This document shows, piece by piece, positions 37,767 through 47,087 of a DNA stretch of 64,000 bases (the first letter of the stretch is position 1; each line of letters starts with the position of its first letter). Source of the stretch: DATFVJ01 sp963820395 (GTDB taxonomy: Bacteria; Actinomycetota; Actinomycetes; Streptosporangiales; Streptosporangiaceae); assembly GCA_963820395.1 (NCBI GenBank), contig CAWGAE010000009.1, positions 239,154 to 303,153 of the forward strand, written 5' to 3'. The notes beneath the pieces are model-generated. The model made no database searches. It was not told the DNA's origin and saw nothing but the letters and a program-made list of their open reading frames with translations. The translations under genes and the position numbers were made by a program.

Positions 37767-39245
37767 ATGGGCAGGGACATTCCTGCGATCACCATCAGTG
37801 GCGAGGACCGGCGCCTGTACCGCGAGAAGGTGCGTCTCTCACTGGACGTGTTCGCCAGGATGCTACGGGAGGCCAGGTTCGAGACCGATCCACGGCTGGT
37901 CGGCCTGGAGATCGAGCTCAACCTGGTGGACGACGACGCGTTGCCGTCCATGCGGAACGCCCGGGTCCTCGACGCGATCGCCGATCCGGCATGGGCGACA
38001 GAACTCGGCCAGTTCAACGTGGAGATCAACGTGCCGCCCCGCTCGCTGGCCGGCGATGCGGTCGCAGGACTCGAGCAGGAGGTGCGGGAGAGCCTCAATC
38101 ACGCGGACGCCACGGCGCGCGGCACCGGCAGCCGGCTCGTCCTGGTTGGCATCCTGCCAACCCTGAAGGAGAGCGACATGCACGAAGATGCGCTCTCGCA
38201 GAACCCGCGCTACCGCCTGCTCAACGAGGAGATCTTCGCGGCCCGTGGAGAGGATCTGCGTATCGCGATTGAAGGGGCGGAGCGGCTGATCACGCATGCG
38301 GACAGCATCACGCCCGAAGCCGCCTGCACGAGCGTGCAGCTGCACGTCCAGGTGAGCCCGGACGCGTTCGGCAACTACTGGAACGCCGCTCAGGCGATGG
38401 CGGGCGTACAGGTCGCGCTCGCGGCCAACTCACCGTTCCTGTTCGGCAGGCAGTTGTGGCACGAGACCCGGATCACGCTATTCGAGCAGGCCACCGACAC
38501 CCGCCCGGATGAGCTCAAGCACCAGGGCGTCCGGCCGCGGGTGTGGTTCGGCGAGCGGTGGATCACGTCGGTGTTCGACCTGTTCGAGGAGAACATCCGG
38601 TACTTCCCCGCGCTACTGCCGCTGTGCGAGGACGAGGATCCGGCCGCTGTGCTCGACCGCGGTGAAATCCCGGACCTGGCCGAGATGAGCCTGCACAATG
38701 GCACCATCTACCGGTGGAACCGCCCGGTGTACGCGGTCGTGGACGGCAAGCCGCACCTACGGGTGGAAAATCGCGTGCTCCCGGCCGGTCCTTCGGTTGC
38801 TGACGTGATCGCCAATGCCGCTTTCTACTACGGCCTGCTGCGGGCCCTCGCGGAGGCTGAGCGCCCGGTCTGGACACAGATGTCCTTTGGCGCCGCGGCA
38901 GAAAACCTGCGTGAGGCAGCCAGGCGCGGGATCGACGCGAAGCTGTACTGGCCCGGCCTCGGCGAGGTGCCCGTGGCCGAGCTTGTGCTGCGGCGTCTGC
39001 TGCCGCTGGCTCGCGACGGGCTCGTCCGTTGGGCCATGAGCCCGGCGCACGCGGACCGCCTGCTCGGCATCATTGAACAGCGTTGCCTGATTGGGCGAAA
39101 CGGCGCGGCTTGGCAGATAGCCACGGCCCGGAAACTTGAGGACGGGTCGGCCCTGGAGCGCCCGGAGATACTGCGCCTGATGACCCAGCGCTATATCGAG
39201 CACATGCACACGAACGCGCCGGTGCACACCTGGCCCGTCGGCTGA
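37767..39245 (+). CDS. glutamate--cysteine ligase (GCS2) family protein
   Basis: A 492-aa intact protein. LVGLEIELNLVD is the GCS2 metal/ATP-binding start, followed by EINVPP, CTSVQLHVQVSP, AANSPFLFGR, LWHETRI and VENRVLPAGPSVAD. Length and order fit the long actinobacterial GCS2-like ligases annotated as glutamate-cysteine ligases. CGGAGGGC lies before the ATG. Actinomycetes usually rely on mycothiol, so the true amine substrate may differ from cysteine. It is a single gene with no operon partner. Confidence 0.85.
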   Translation: MGRDIPAITISGEDRRLYREKVRLSLDVFARMLREARFETDPRLVGLEIELNLVDDDALPSMRNARVLDAIADPAWATELGQFNVEINVPPRSLAGDAVAGLEQEVRESLNHADATARGTGSRLVLVGILPTLKESDMHEDALSQNPRYRLLNEEIFAARGEDLRIAIEGAERLITHADSITPEAACTSVQLHVQVSPDAFGNYWNAAQAMAGVQVALAANSPFLFGRQLWHETRITLFEQATDTRPDELKHQGVRPRVWFGERWITSVFDLFEENIRYFPALLPLCEDEDPAAVLDRGEIPDLAEMSLHNGTIYRWNRPVYAVVDGKPHLRVENRVLPAGPSVADVIANAAFYYGLLRALAEAERPVWTQMSFGAAAENLREAARRGIDAKLYWPGLGEVPVAELVLRRLLPLARDGLVRWAMSPAHADRLLGIIEQRCLIGRNGAAWQIATARKLEDGSALERPEILRLMTQRYIEHMHTNAPVHTWPVG

Positions 39246-39507
39246 CAGCTGGGTGGACACCGGCTGCCACACCGAGGTGTTACCGGCCGGGGTTTGACGC
39301 CCGGTCGGCCAAGGCAGGTCGCATGTGTCGGCGGTCGTCCTATCTGGTGGCGATCACCGCTGGGTTGCTTGCCACATGATGTGGTGATTTCGGCCATTCC
39401 GGGGATGGGCACCAGTAGGCTGGCGGCACCCTGCTGATGTTCGGCTCTGCTGGGGAGATCCAATCGCATGTGACTCGGCAGGGTTGCCAGATCGGGGCGG
39501 ACCATAA

Positions 39508-40569
39508 ATGATCTACGGATGGAATCCCGGCCCGTATGATCCGCGGCACGGCCAGGCGGCAACGCGTGATCGGATGGACCATCCGGATCTGCTAGAACCT
39601 GGTCCGTCCGGTGACCGGCCCGCGTATGAAATGCCGGATGCGCCAGCCAGTCCCGCTCGCAGCTACCAGCCTGGGGCAGGCCTGGGCGACCGCCATTACA
39701 AGGTCGTCAGCCACCAGGTTCCCAGCCGCCGGCCCCCCAGCTACCAACCGGGCTCCCGCTCGCGGCGCTACCAATCGGCCGGTCAGGCGGACGTCGTCAC
39801 CTACGGCCATAGATCTGATCGACCAGCTGCTGGTGACCGGAGCCTTCAGCAAGCTGGTCCGGCCGCCGCTGGCAACCGGCTGGCACATGCCGGCCTGGTC
39901 GGCCAGCCCGAGAACGGTCATCCCGAGTTCGCCCTGTCCAGCCCGCCCGAATCGAAGCCGCGTGCGGCGGCGCGAGGAAAAGCGCGTCGGCGCGCGACCC
40001 GCAGACAACACCGGCCCCGGGTATGGCTCGGCGTCGGCGGAGCGCTCGTGGTCCTGGTGGCGGCGACAGCCGTTCTTGTCGGCAGGGTCGGTCACCCCGT
40101 CCGGTCGGCTGCCCCGTCCCACACGCTCGCCACCCCGCAGAAAATCGGTACTTATACCCTCGACCAGCAGGCGGAGCACCAACTCGGCCTAAGCCACGGC
40201 GAGCAGTATCTGACTCAGATCGACCCGGGACATGTCTTCGGCATGGTCGCCGCCATATACGACACCGCCGGACCCACAAGTACCCCCAATCGCGTCGCTG
40301 TCATCGCTGGGAGGCTGGTGAACAGCTTGCTGGCCGACGTGATCAAGAGCTTCACGCGGCAGGAGGCCGCGGAAGGCAACGCGCCCATGGCGACTGCTGC
40401 CGGTCCGCTCGGCGGAAAGGCGGCATGCGCGGGCAAGGGTGGCTCGGGCATCTGCGTCTGGGCGGACAGGGATACCGTCGGCGTCCTCGTCTCGGCGACC
40501 GCAAGCGCCCGTTCGCTGGCGCGGGTCATGTTAACGATCCGTTCGGGCGTCGAGTTGCCGCCCGCTTAG
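39508..40569 (+). CDS. membrane-anchored hypothetical protein
   Basis: A 353-aa protein. It has a long cytosolic Pro/Ser/Tyr-rich, charged N-terminus (SYQPG recurs) and one membrane helix at about residues 172-192 (VWLGVGGALVVLVAATAVLV). The extracellular domain of about 160 residues has a conserved-looking end (GGKAACAGKGGSGICVWAD with two Cys, then ARVMLTIR). The layout is common among actinomycete cell-envelope proteins of unknown function. Confidence 0.75.
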   Translation: MIYGWNPGPYDPRHGQAATRDRMDHPDLLEPGPSGDRPAYEMPDAPASPARSYQPGAGLGDRHYKVVSHQVPSRRPPSYQPGSRSRRYQSAGQADVVTYGHRSDRPAAGDRSLQQAGPAAAGNRLAHAGLVGQPENGHPEFALSSPPESKPRAAARGKARRRATRRQHRPRVWLGVGGALVVLVAATAVLVGRVGHPVRSAAPSHTLATPQKIGTYTLDQQAEHQLGLSHGEQYLTQIDPGHVFGMVAAIYDTAGPTSTPNRVAVIAGRLVNSLLADVIKSFTRQEAAEGNAPMATAAGPLGGKAACAGKGGSGICVWADRDTVGVLVSATASARSLARVMLTIRSGVELPPA

Positions 40570-40700
40570 CCGGGAATGTCCGGACCGAGTTCCGAGGTGC
40601 GTCTGACGAAATGAGCACTTCGCAGGTGAAGTACCCGGGAATTGGCGGGCCCAGGGTGATCCTCTTCATGTGGCGAGAGAGCTGTCCTGCCGCGGTGCTG

Positions 40701-42545
40701 TCAGGGGGCGGCATCGCTGCCTGTGGCGGTGCCGCTGTCCGTGGCGGCGCCGCGATCGTTGTCCGTGCTGGCATCCTTGGCCGGGGAGGCATCCCCTGCG
40801 ACGGACGTACGCCGTGTGAACCTGGCGATCACAATGCCGATCCCGGCACACAGCGCAGCGAGCGCGATCAGTTGGGTGCCGATCAGCCGGTTGCTGAGCG
40901 GACTGCCGTTTGCGGCCGGCGCAGCCGGGCCAGCGCCCCCACTGTGCGGCGCCACCGCGCCAGGGGTTGCAGCGCCCGCCGCGGGCCGCGCAGCTGGGCT
41001 GGGGGTGACCGCCGCGATCGTCGGGAGAAGAGACCCGATGTTACCTCGCGTGCTTGATTTGACGGTGCTTGATTTGACTGGGAGCCCTGGAATCAGAGGC
41101 AGCGACCCGGACGGCAAAAGCGGCAGCGACCCGGCCTGAAGGAGCGGCAGCGACCCAGCCGTTAGCGGCAGCGACCCCGCTCGCGGGCCCGCCGAGGTCG
41201 ATACGGGACGGCGGGTGCTGCGCGTCGATCTGGGCTTCTTCTTCAGAATCCGCGTCGCGGGGACCGTGGCCGTCACGGTCGCAGATGCCAGCACCGTTGC
41301 CTTCGGCTTGGTAGCCGTCATTTCCGCCGTAAGTTTCACGTGCTCGGCATCCTTACTCGCCTTGGGCACCAGCACCGCGGCCCGGAACTGGAAAACCTGG
41401 CCGTTGGCGAGTCTGCTGAGTTTGCACGTGCTCGTGTGGCCGCTCGGGCACACGGCAAAGTGGGGAATCGCCGCCCTGGGACTTGTCGTCAGGGTAACGG
41501 TCACGCCGCCCGCGTCCGCGCCGTAAGACGAGAGCGAGATCGCGAAATTCGCGGTTCCACCCGTTTTCGCCTTGGATCTGCCGGACAAGACGTCGACGCT
41601 CTCACATAGTTTCACCGGCGTTGGTGCGGCAGCGAAAAAACCGGCAGTGGGGATCTTAGTGCGCTGTGCCGGTGAGCCCGGTGCCGGTGAGCCCGGTGCG
41701 GATGCCTTCGTCATGCGGGTGAGCGGCGTGGTCTTGGCCGTGGTGCCGGTGGGTGCTGTTGTCTTGGGCGTGGTGTCGCTGGGTGTCTGGTACCTGTGGG
41801 TGGTGTGGTCTTGGCTGTGGTGCTGGTGGGTTGTTGTGGTGTTGGTCGTGGTGCCGGTGGGTGCTGTTGTCTTGGGCGTGGTGTCGCTGGGTGTCTGGTG
41901 CCTGTGGGTGGTGTGGTCTTGGCTGTGGTGCTGGTGGGTTGTTGTGGTGTTGGTCGTGGTGCCGGTGGGTGCTGTTGTCTTGGGCGTGGTGTCGCTGGGT
42001 GTCTGGTGCCTGTGGGTGGTGTGGTCTTGGCTGTGGTGCTGGTGGGTTGTTGTGGTGTTGGTCGTGGTGCCGGTGGGTGCTGTTGTCTTGGGCGTGGTGT
42101 CGCTGGGTGCCTGGTGCCTGTGGGTGGTGTGGTCTTGGCTGTGGTGCCGGTGGGTTGTAGTGGTCTTGGCTGGTATGCCGGTGGGCGTAGTCGGCTTCTG
42201 GGACGATGATGACGCTGAGGCCGACACCGAGGCCGAGGAGGGCGAAGGCGAAGGTGACCGCCGCGGCGAATGCGATTGGGCAGGCGAAGGCGACATCGGA
42301 GCTTGGCCTGGCGGGATCGTGGCCGTCACACACGGCCGTGGCGCCGCTGGCTTAGCCGCCCCCAGCGGACCGGATGCGCCTGTCGTACCCACGGTGGCCG
42401 CGGTGGTGGCCATGACCGTGCCTAATATGCACAAGCCCGTCGCGGCGCCTGCCAAGGCTGATCGCAGCCTCCGCACGCTCACTCGGCTGACCCCATTCCC
42501 GCGTTCGTCGGTGGAGGTTCGTCGTTCACGCGGTATCGTCGGCAC
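40701..42545 (-). CDS. surface protein with His/Thr-rich tandem repeats
   Basis: A protein of about 614 aa. A signal peptide (LRSALAGAATGLCILGTVMATTAATV) is followed by a Ser/Pro linker. Next come four 36-residue repeats rich in His and Thr (THQHHSQDHTTHRHQTPSD) and an Ig-like domain (KLCESVDVLSGRSK, GGTANFAISLSSYGAD, VTVTLTTSP, two Cys). GSLPL repeats and a C-terminal membrane helix (LIALAALCAGIGIVIARF) with a charged tail end it. There is no LPxTG motif. The GTG at 42545 is the longest start; a GTG nearer 42491 is possible. It is probably a cell-wall spanning protein; the His-rich repeats could bind metal. Confidence 0.78.
   Translation of the reverse strand: MPTIPRERRTSTDERGNGVSRVSVRRLRSALAGAATGLCILGTVMATTAATVGTTGASGPLGAAKPAAPRPCVTATIPPGQAPMSPSPAQSHSPRRSPSPSPSSASVSASASSSSQKPTTPTGIPAKTTTTHRHHSQDHTTHRHQAPSDTTPKTTAPTGTTTNTTTTHQHHSQDHTTHRHQTPSDTTPKTTAPTGTTTNTTTTHQHHSQDHTTHRHQTPSDTTPKTTAPTGTTTNTTTTHQHHSQDHTTHRYQTPSDTTPKTTAPTGTTAKTTPLTRMTKASAPGSPAPGSPAQRTKIPTAGFFAAAPTPVKLCESVDVLSGRSKAKTGGTANFAISLSSYGADAGGVTVTLTTSPRAAIPHFAVCPSGHTSTCKLSRLANGQVFQFRAAVLVPKASKDAEHVKLTAEMTATKPKATVLASATVTATVPATRILKKKPRSTRSTRRPVSTSAGPRAGSLPLTAGSLPLLQAGSLPLLPSGSLPLIPGLPVKSSTVKSSTRGNIGSLLPTIAAVTPSPAARPAAGAATPGAVAPHSGGAGPAAPAANGSPLSNRLIGTQLIALAALCAGIGIVIARFTRRTSVAGDASPAKDASTDNDRGAATDSGTATGSDAAP
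41743..42180. repeat. four 108-bp tandem repeats
   Basis: GTGCCGGTGGGTGCTGTTG recurs at 41743, 41851, 41959 and 42067, exactly 108 bp apart, with near-identical units, then a diverged one. The unit encodes the His/Thr-rich 36-residue repeat on the minus strand. Confidence 0.92.
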
Positions 42546-43060
42546 ACCATGTGCTACCTACGAGTTGTCCTAGCTGCCGCTGGCCGCGACCGCTCATTCG
42601 CGCCTGTGGTCGGCGCGGCGATTTCGTGCCGATGGCATGGGCACCGTGTTTGGCGCCGCGCCGCACTGACGACGTGACCCCTGTCGTGCCCAGAACGAGG
42701 CCGCCCATGCACACAACATCCCTATGACGTCGCGCGTGCCGTTGTTGGTTCCGCCGGGTTGCGGGTTCAGGTCGTCGCGAAGATGCCGATCCATGCCCGC
42801 ACAGTCCGCTGACCGACCGGTGCCGCCAGCATGGCTTCAGGTCCCTTGGGCGTTTTCGCCCGGCGGTGCGGCTGTGACGCCGCGCGGGTGCCACGCCGCG
42901 CAGCCGTTATGCTGGGAAGTGGGTTAACGTCGCTGCCTCGGGATCACGACCGCCGGGCTCGCTGCAGATACCAGGCCGCGAGTGTTCACCGGGTCCGCAG
43001 CGCGGGGACTATCCTCCTGGCAATTTAGGCGGGTACCCACGGCCGCGAAAGGTAATTGAC
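42546..43060. other. intergenic region, no gene recognised
   Basis: About 515 bp; only unsupported short frames. It may contain the lost upstream part of the oxidase remnant that follows. Confidence 0.4.
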
Positions 43061-43427
43061 GTGCGGCTGCTCACGCTGGACCGTGGGATCAAGGTCGGAG
43101 AGCACGCGAACGGGCCCGGGGTAGATCCGGCGGGCCAGCGTCCCGGGCCTCCCGCGCAAATCGCTTGCGCGGATCGAGGACTACGCCGCGCGATGGCTGC
43201 ACGGCGCCGGGCGGGCGGCGGTGGGCGTCGACACGTGCCTGTACACCTCGACGCCGGACGGGGAATTCGTGCTCAGGCGCGACGGGCCCGTGGTCGTCTG
43301 TTCGCCGTGTTCGGGTCACGGGTTCAAGTTCGTACCCGCAATCGGCAGGCTCACTGCCGCCCTCGCTACCGGTGCGATAGGAGCGAATGAGGCCGCCATG
43401 CGTCCAGTTCCGGATCTGTTCTGGTAA
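43061..43427 (+). pseudogene. C-terminal remnant of a sarcosine-oxidase-like FAD enzyme
   Basis: GIKVGEHANGPGVDP in one frame and RIEDYAARWLHGAG, VDTCLYTSTPDGEFVL and SPCSGHGFKFVPAIGRL in the next match the last third of monomeric sarcosine oxidase-type proteins. The Cys that binds FAD in that family is present in CLYTSTP. The N-terminal FAD domain is missing and a frame change lies near 43140. Confidence 0.75.
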
Positions 43428-43460
43428 TCTCATCACCTGCGGTCGGCCTGCGCCCGCCTC

Positions 43461-43533
43461 GCCCCCTTAGCTCAGACGGCAGAGCGTCTCCATGGTAAGG
43501 AGAAGGTCTACGGTTCGATTCCGTAAGGGGGCT
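43461..43533 (+). tRNA. tRNA-Thr(GGT)
   Basis: A complete cloverleaf: acceptor GCCCCCT/AGGGGGC, D arm with AGCTCAGACGGCAGAGC, anticodon stem TCTCC/GGAGA with loop ATGGTAA (anticodon GGU), variable loop AGGTC, and T arm TACGG-TTCGATT-CCGTA. CCA is not encoded. It probably served as the integration site of the element remains downstream. Confidence 0.97.
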
Positions 43534-44041
43534 CTCTCGCATAGGCCAGGAAGACGGTGCCTCACCTGCGCAAACACGGTGCGGCGCCGTCTTCGTGTTC
43601 TCCGGCTGGCTACAGCTGAGACCGGCTCCCTACGGCTGGCTGTGCCCAATACGTGCCCAACAAGAAGGGCAACAAGGGGTGGCTGAGCCTTGGTGCTCCT
43701 CGTGCATGCTCCCAGTGCTTGCTCCCCAGACCGGTGAGAACTTCCTGTACGTCTTTTTTTCAAGGGCGCACCTTCGGCGCCGGGCCTGACGGCCTGGACG
43801 TGAACGCTAGAAGCGGGCACGGCCAATCGCGGGGAAGATGAGCGGCCAGGGTGGCCCGCCGTAGGCGGCCGGGGTCAGGGCCGGGCGGCGCACCGTAGGC
43901 GGTGCGGCAGCTTTCGTCGCGCCCTTCGGGCGGAAGCCCTGCGGCGCGCCGAGCTGCCGCGCCCGGTGGCCCCGGTGACCGGCCGCCTGCGGTCCCCGCC
44001 GTATCTGCCCGGTGCCGCGCCTGGCCGCGAGGACCAGGCCG
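43534..44041. other. remains of an integrated element next to tRNA-Thr
   Basis: No intact gene. Short GC-rich frames only; CCCAATACGTGCCCAA at about 43645 resembles sequence often found near actinomycete integrase ends. No second copy of the tRNA 3' end was noticed in the window. Confidence 0.35.
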
Positions 44042-44461
44042 TCAGGCACACGCCAGATACGCCGACGCCGGGACGGTCACGGCCACGGGGACGGAACGCC
44101 GCGGATTGTCCGGGCCGCGGTCGAACCGGTCGTCCTTGTTACCAGCCGACCCGTAACGCGAGCGCAGGTTCTTCAGCTGCCCCGGCGTGATGACGATCAC
44201 TCTTCGACATTGACCGGCCGCCCCGAGTTGATCTCGCCGACCGCGGCCGATCCGGACCGCCCGCGGGCGTGACCAGCGCACCGCGAGTTCGAGGATGTTC
44301 GCGTACCCGGCGCCCGGCCGCAGGTACAGCCGTATGCGCCACCGAAGGATTCGGACCCGATGACGGGCCGCGCGCGGGTTTCCGGCGACAAGCCGGACCG
44401 TCGCGGCGACGAACAGGAGCGCGGCGAGCGCGATGAGCAGTTCGGTGGGGTGGTGAAGCAT
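44042..44461 (-). CDS. truncated membrane protein, possible conjugative coupling-protein N-terminus
   Basis: A 139-aa frame. A first hydrophobic helix (LLIALAALLFVAATVRLV) is followed by a basic stretch (RHRVRILRWRIRLYLRPGAGYANILELAVRWSR-like). This recalls the start of the TraG/FtsK-type ATPases of actinomycete integrative conjugative elements. The Walker-containing part is missing, so the gene is probably truncated. The ATG overlaps the stop of the DUF2637-like gene (TGATG). Confidence 0.45.
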   Translation of the reverse strand: MLHHPTELLIALAALLFVAATVRLVAGNPRAARHRVRILRWRIRLYLRPGAGYANILELAVRWSRPRAVRIGRGRRDQLGAAGQCRRVIVITPGQLKNLRSRYGSAGNKDDRFDRGPDNPRRSVPVAVTVPASAYLACA

Positions 44462-45495
44462 CAGGCCACCTCCTCCGCGCCGGATCCGGTATTTGTTTCA
44501 AGGTCCTTAACGGCTGCGCGGTCTGACGCCAGGTACTTCGCGAGTTCTCGGCGCGCGGTGCCGGAGTGATAGCCGATCCGGGCGGCGATCTCGCCGGCAA
44601 GTTCGGCTGTCTTGGCCGGGTTGCCGTATCGGGGATCACCTGTCTGGCCGCAGTGTTCGTAGAGGCGGATCAGTGCTTGGCGTTTCGTCTCACCTGAGGC
44701 AAGTTGGTCGCGATCGGGCGCGTCAGGGGAGGGGGGTTCGGCCTGGCCCTGCGGCTCATGCTGGGCGGCGAGTTCCTCCGGCCACCGTTCGGCTTCCTGA
44801 TCTTTTATTTCGCCCGCCGTGGCGTCCCGCTCATCTGTGGGCAGCGGCCGTTGACCAACATTCGGCGGCAGCCCGGCGCGGATGCCTGGCGCCACCGGCG
44901 CCACCGCCAGGACCCAGCGGCGGAACCCGGCCACTGTGCCCGGCGCGTCCAAGGTCAGCCGCAGCGTCCAGAACGCCAGGCCCCCGAATGTGCGCCACGC
45001 CGAGCCCTCCGCCGCCAGCCCGGCATCTGGGTCGCTGGCCTGGGCCCAGCGCCACACGACCGCGATGAGCCGGTCGGAAGCGAGCGCATACAGCGCGCTC
45101 GGCATGACCCAAACGGTGACCGACCGGGGCGAGTTCAGGTCGGCGGCCAGCAGGTTCATGGTCAGCGAGCCGAACGCGCACGCGACGTTCAGCACCCGCT
45201 CGACGGTTCCCCGCTTGCCACGGCGCGCCAGCGACAGCGCGAGCAACGCAAAGATGACGGCGCCCGTGTCCAGGCCGAGTGCCTCCAGCATTGACGGCAC
45301 GTGCGCCTGTTTGGCGTGGTCGATAAAGACGTACTGGGCACGGAAGCTCACATATCCCTGCGCCGCGGCTAGCAGCAGGAGCAGGCATGAGGCCATCGCG
45401 AGCAGGCCGCTGCGATGGGTGCGGGCCCGCCGTCCATCCTCGCCCCGGGTCCATGTGTGCGTTTGCAGGGCGACCTCGCCGCCGCTTACGTACAT
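44461..45495 (-). CDS. DUF2637-like membrane protein of an integrative element
   Basis: About 344 aa. An N-terminal region with four hydrophobic helices (SGLLAMASCLLLLLAAAQGYVSF, MLEALGLDTGAVIFALLALSLA, LNVACAFGSLTMNLLAADL, VMPSALYALASDRLIAVVW) matches DUF2637 proteins. A cytosolic tail ends in a helix-turn-helix-like part (TAELAGEIAARIGYHSGTARRELAKYL). Such proteins are typical of actinomycete integrative and conjugative elements and plasmids. The start at 45495 is approximate. Confidence 0.75.
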   Translation of the reverse strand: MYVSGGEVALQTHTWTRGEDGRRARTHRSGLLAMASCLLLLLAAAQGYVSFRAQYVFIDHAKQAHVPSMLEALGLDTGAVIFALLALSLARRGKRGTVERVLNVACAFGSLTMNLLAADLNSPRSVTVWVMPSALYALASDRLIAVVWRWAQASDPDAGLAAEGSAWRTFGGLAFWTLRLTLDAPGTVAGFRRWVLAVAPVAPGIRAGLPPNVGQRPLPTDERDATAGEIKDQEAERWPEELAAQHEPQGQAEPPSPDAPDRDQLASGETKRQALIRLYEHCGQTGDPRYGNPAKTAELAGEIAARIGYHSGTARRELAKYLASDRAAVKDLETNTGSGAEEVA

Positions 45496-45751
45496 GCCTG
45501 CGATCACCGGCGAGCTTGTCCTTGGGGACAGCGGTCGCCTTGGCGCGCGGCTGCACCTGAAGGCCCTTCCCAGGCAAGACGGGGTTCCCTAGTCTGCCAA
45601 CCTGACGTGAGGCACCCGCCCCCTCCCTCAGAATTACCGACACCGAGGGTGGGGATGGAGACACTGATGTGACTGTAACCCTCGACGGTCGGCTGGTTGC
45701 CGCCGATCCTGGATGGGTGGCTGACGGCCAACCGGATGTCCGGATCCGGAG

Positions 45752-46000
45752 GTGCCCGACTGGCGTCGGAGTTTCACCGCGCAGTACAAGCTGGAGGTCC
45801 TGGCGACGCGGCTGAGTTCGGGCGAGAAGGGCGCGATCTTGCATCGGGAAGGACTGTATTCCAGCCATATCGTGGACTGGCGGCGGCCGCGCGATGCCGG
45901 GCGCTGTCCCGGCCACGCGGCCGGTCGGTTCCCGATCCCAGGGACGCGCAGATCGCACTGTTGACCAAGGAGAAGGGAGAAGGCGCGGCTGTCGGTCAGC
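45752..46000 (+). pseudogene. IS3-family OrfA remnant
   Basis: RRSFTAQYKLEVLA, SSGEKGAILHREGLYSSHIVDWRR and, in another frame, DPRDAQIALLTKE match the helix-turn-helix and leucine-zipper parts of an IS3 OrfA. Frame breaks and the absence of OrfB show it is dead. Confidence 0.65.
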
Positions 46001-46168
46001 GCTGGCGGCGTGTCATCACGGCCGACCCCGGCAGCACACTGCCTGAAGCCCGGGCGTTCAGCGCAAAGACCAGATAGGCGCCGATGCCCGCCCAGAGTTT
46101 ACGGCCGATGCCGTCGCTCTCGCGTGGCGCCGGAAGATGTCCATTTCCAGAAGGGCGAGTGAAGGTCA

Positions 46169-46654
46169 GTGACCACGGGCCAGAAGGGTCCCCCGCCGGA
46201 TCCAGCGGTCGAAAAAGACTTCGCGCTTGAACGTTACAAGTACATCCTTCAGGAGATTCACACTCTGAACGAGAACGTCTATCGATTCCTCGCTATATAC
46301 CAGACGTTGGCCGTTACGCTGGTCGGCGGCGCGCTGGCGTTGTTCGTTGGATATCGGAAATGGGGCATCCAGGCATCGGTGGCGCGGTCGGGAGTGATCG
46401 GGCTGATGTGGCTGACCACCATGATCGCGGCGTTCGCGGTGCTGCTGATCATCGCCGGTATCCGGAACTGGCTGGACTACCGCCGCGAAGAATGCGAGCT
46501 GACCGATGTCGCGGTGCGGCCAGGCTTCCGTAATCCACCGCAGTCGCACAACTTCTTCCGCTGGTACGAGACGTACATCGTGCTGTTCATCGCCGGGTCG
46601 ATCGTTTTTCTGTGGTCGTACACGTTCGGGTACATTCTGCCAGCGATGAAATGA
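46169..46654 (+). CDS. three-helix membrane protein of unknown function
   Basis: A 161-aa protein starting at GTG. A charged helical N-terminus (ERYKYILQEIHTLNENVYRFLAIYQ) leads into three hydrophobic segments (about 48-68, 77-100, 138-158). It lies 16 bp before a NUDIX gene, so they are probably co-transcribed. The helix-then-2TM plan is like small membrane effectors or sensors of conflict systems, but no family can be named. Confidence 0.65.
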   Translation: MTTGQKGPPPDPAVEKDFALERYKYILQEIHTLNENVYRFLAIYQTLAVTLVGGALALFVGYRKWGIQASVARSGVIGLMWLTTMIAAFAVLLIIAGIRNWLDYRREECELTDVAVRPGFRNPPQSHNFFRWYETYIVLFIAGSIVFLWSYTFGYILPAMK

Positions 46655-46670
46655 CGAGTTTGGAGGCGCC

Positions 46671-47087
46671 GTGGAGGCGGGCAGGGACTACATCGGTGTC
46701 GGAGTGGGGGCCGTAGTATCGGATGTCAGGAATCGGCTGTTTCTGGCACGGCGCGGTCCCGCCACCCGCAACGAGGCCGAGACGTGGGAGTTTCCCGGCG
46801 GAGTGGTCGTCTATGGCGAGCTGCTAGAGGACGCCGTCCGTCGTGAGTTCGCCGAGGAGTATGGCATGACGATCGAGCTCACGGGCCAGCTCGGCGCATT
46901 CGACCATGTCCTGCCCAGCGAGCGTCAGCACTGGGTGTCCATCACCTACCTGGCCCGGCACTCTGGCGGTGAGCCGTTTATCCGCGAACCGGGCAAATGT
47001 AGCGAGATTGGTTGGTTCGACGCCGACGCCCTGCCCAACCCGCTATCTGTAATCACCCGTGCGAACTTGGACCGACTGCGCGGATAG
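46671..47087 (+). CDS. NUDIX hydrolase
   Basis: A 138-aa protein; GGAGG before the GTG. The NUDIX box is complete: GGVVVYGELLEDAVRREFAEEYGM keeps the G-x5-E-x7-RE-x2-EE-x-G pattern. The N-terminal GVGVGAVVSD and C-terminal IGWFDADALP fit MutT-like members acting on nucleotides or nucleotide derivatives. It is paired with the preceding membrane protein. Confidence 0.9.
   Translation: MEAGRDYIGVGVGAVVSDVRNRLFLARRGPATRNEAETWEFPGGVVVYGELLEDAVRREFAEEYGMTIELTGQLGAFDHVLPSERQHWVSITYLARHSGGEPFIREPGKCSEIGWFDADALPNPLSVITRANLDRLRG

Noticed and set aside
44139..44639. 166-aa minus-strand frame
   Set aside because: Shadow of the DUF2637-like and truncated coupling-protein frames, which have hydrophobic helices and an overlapping start/stop.
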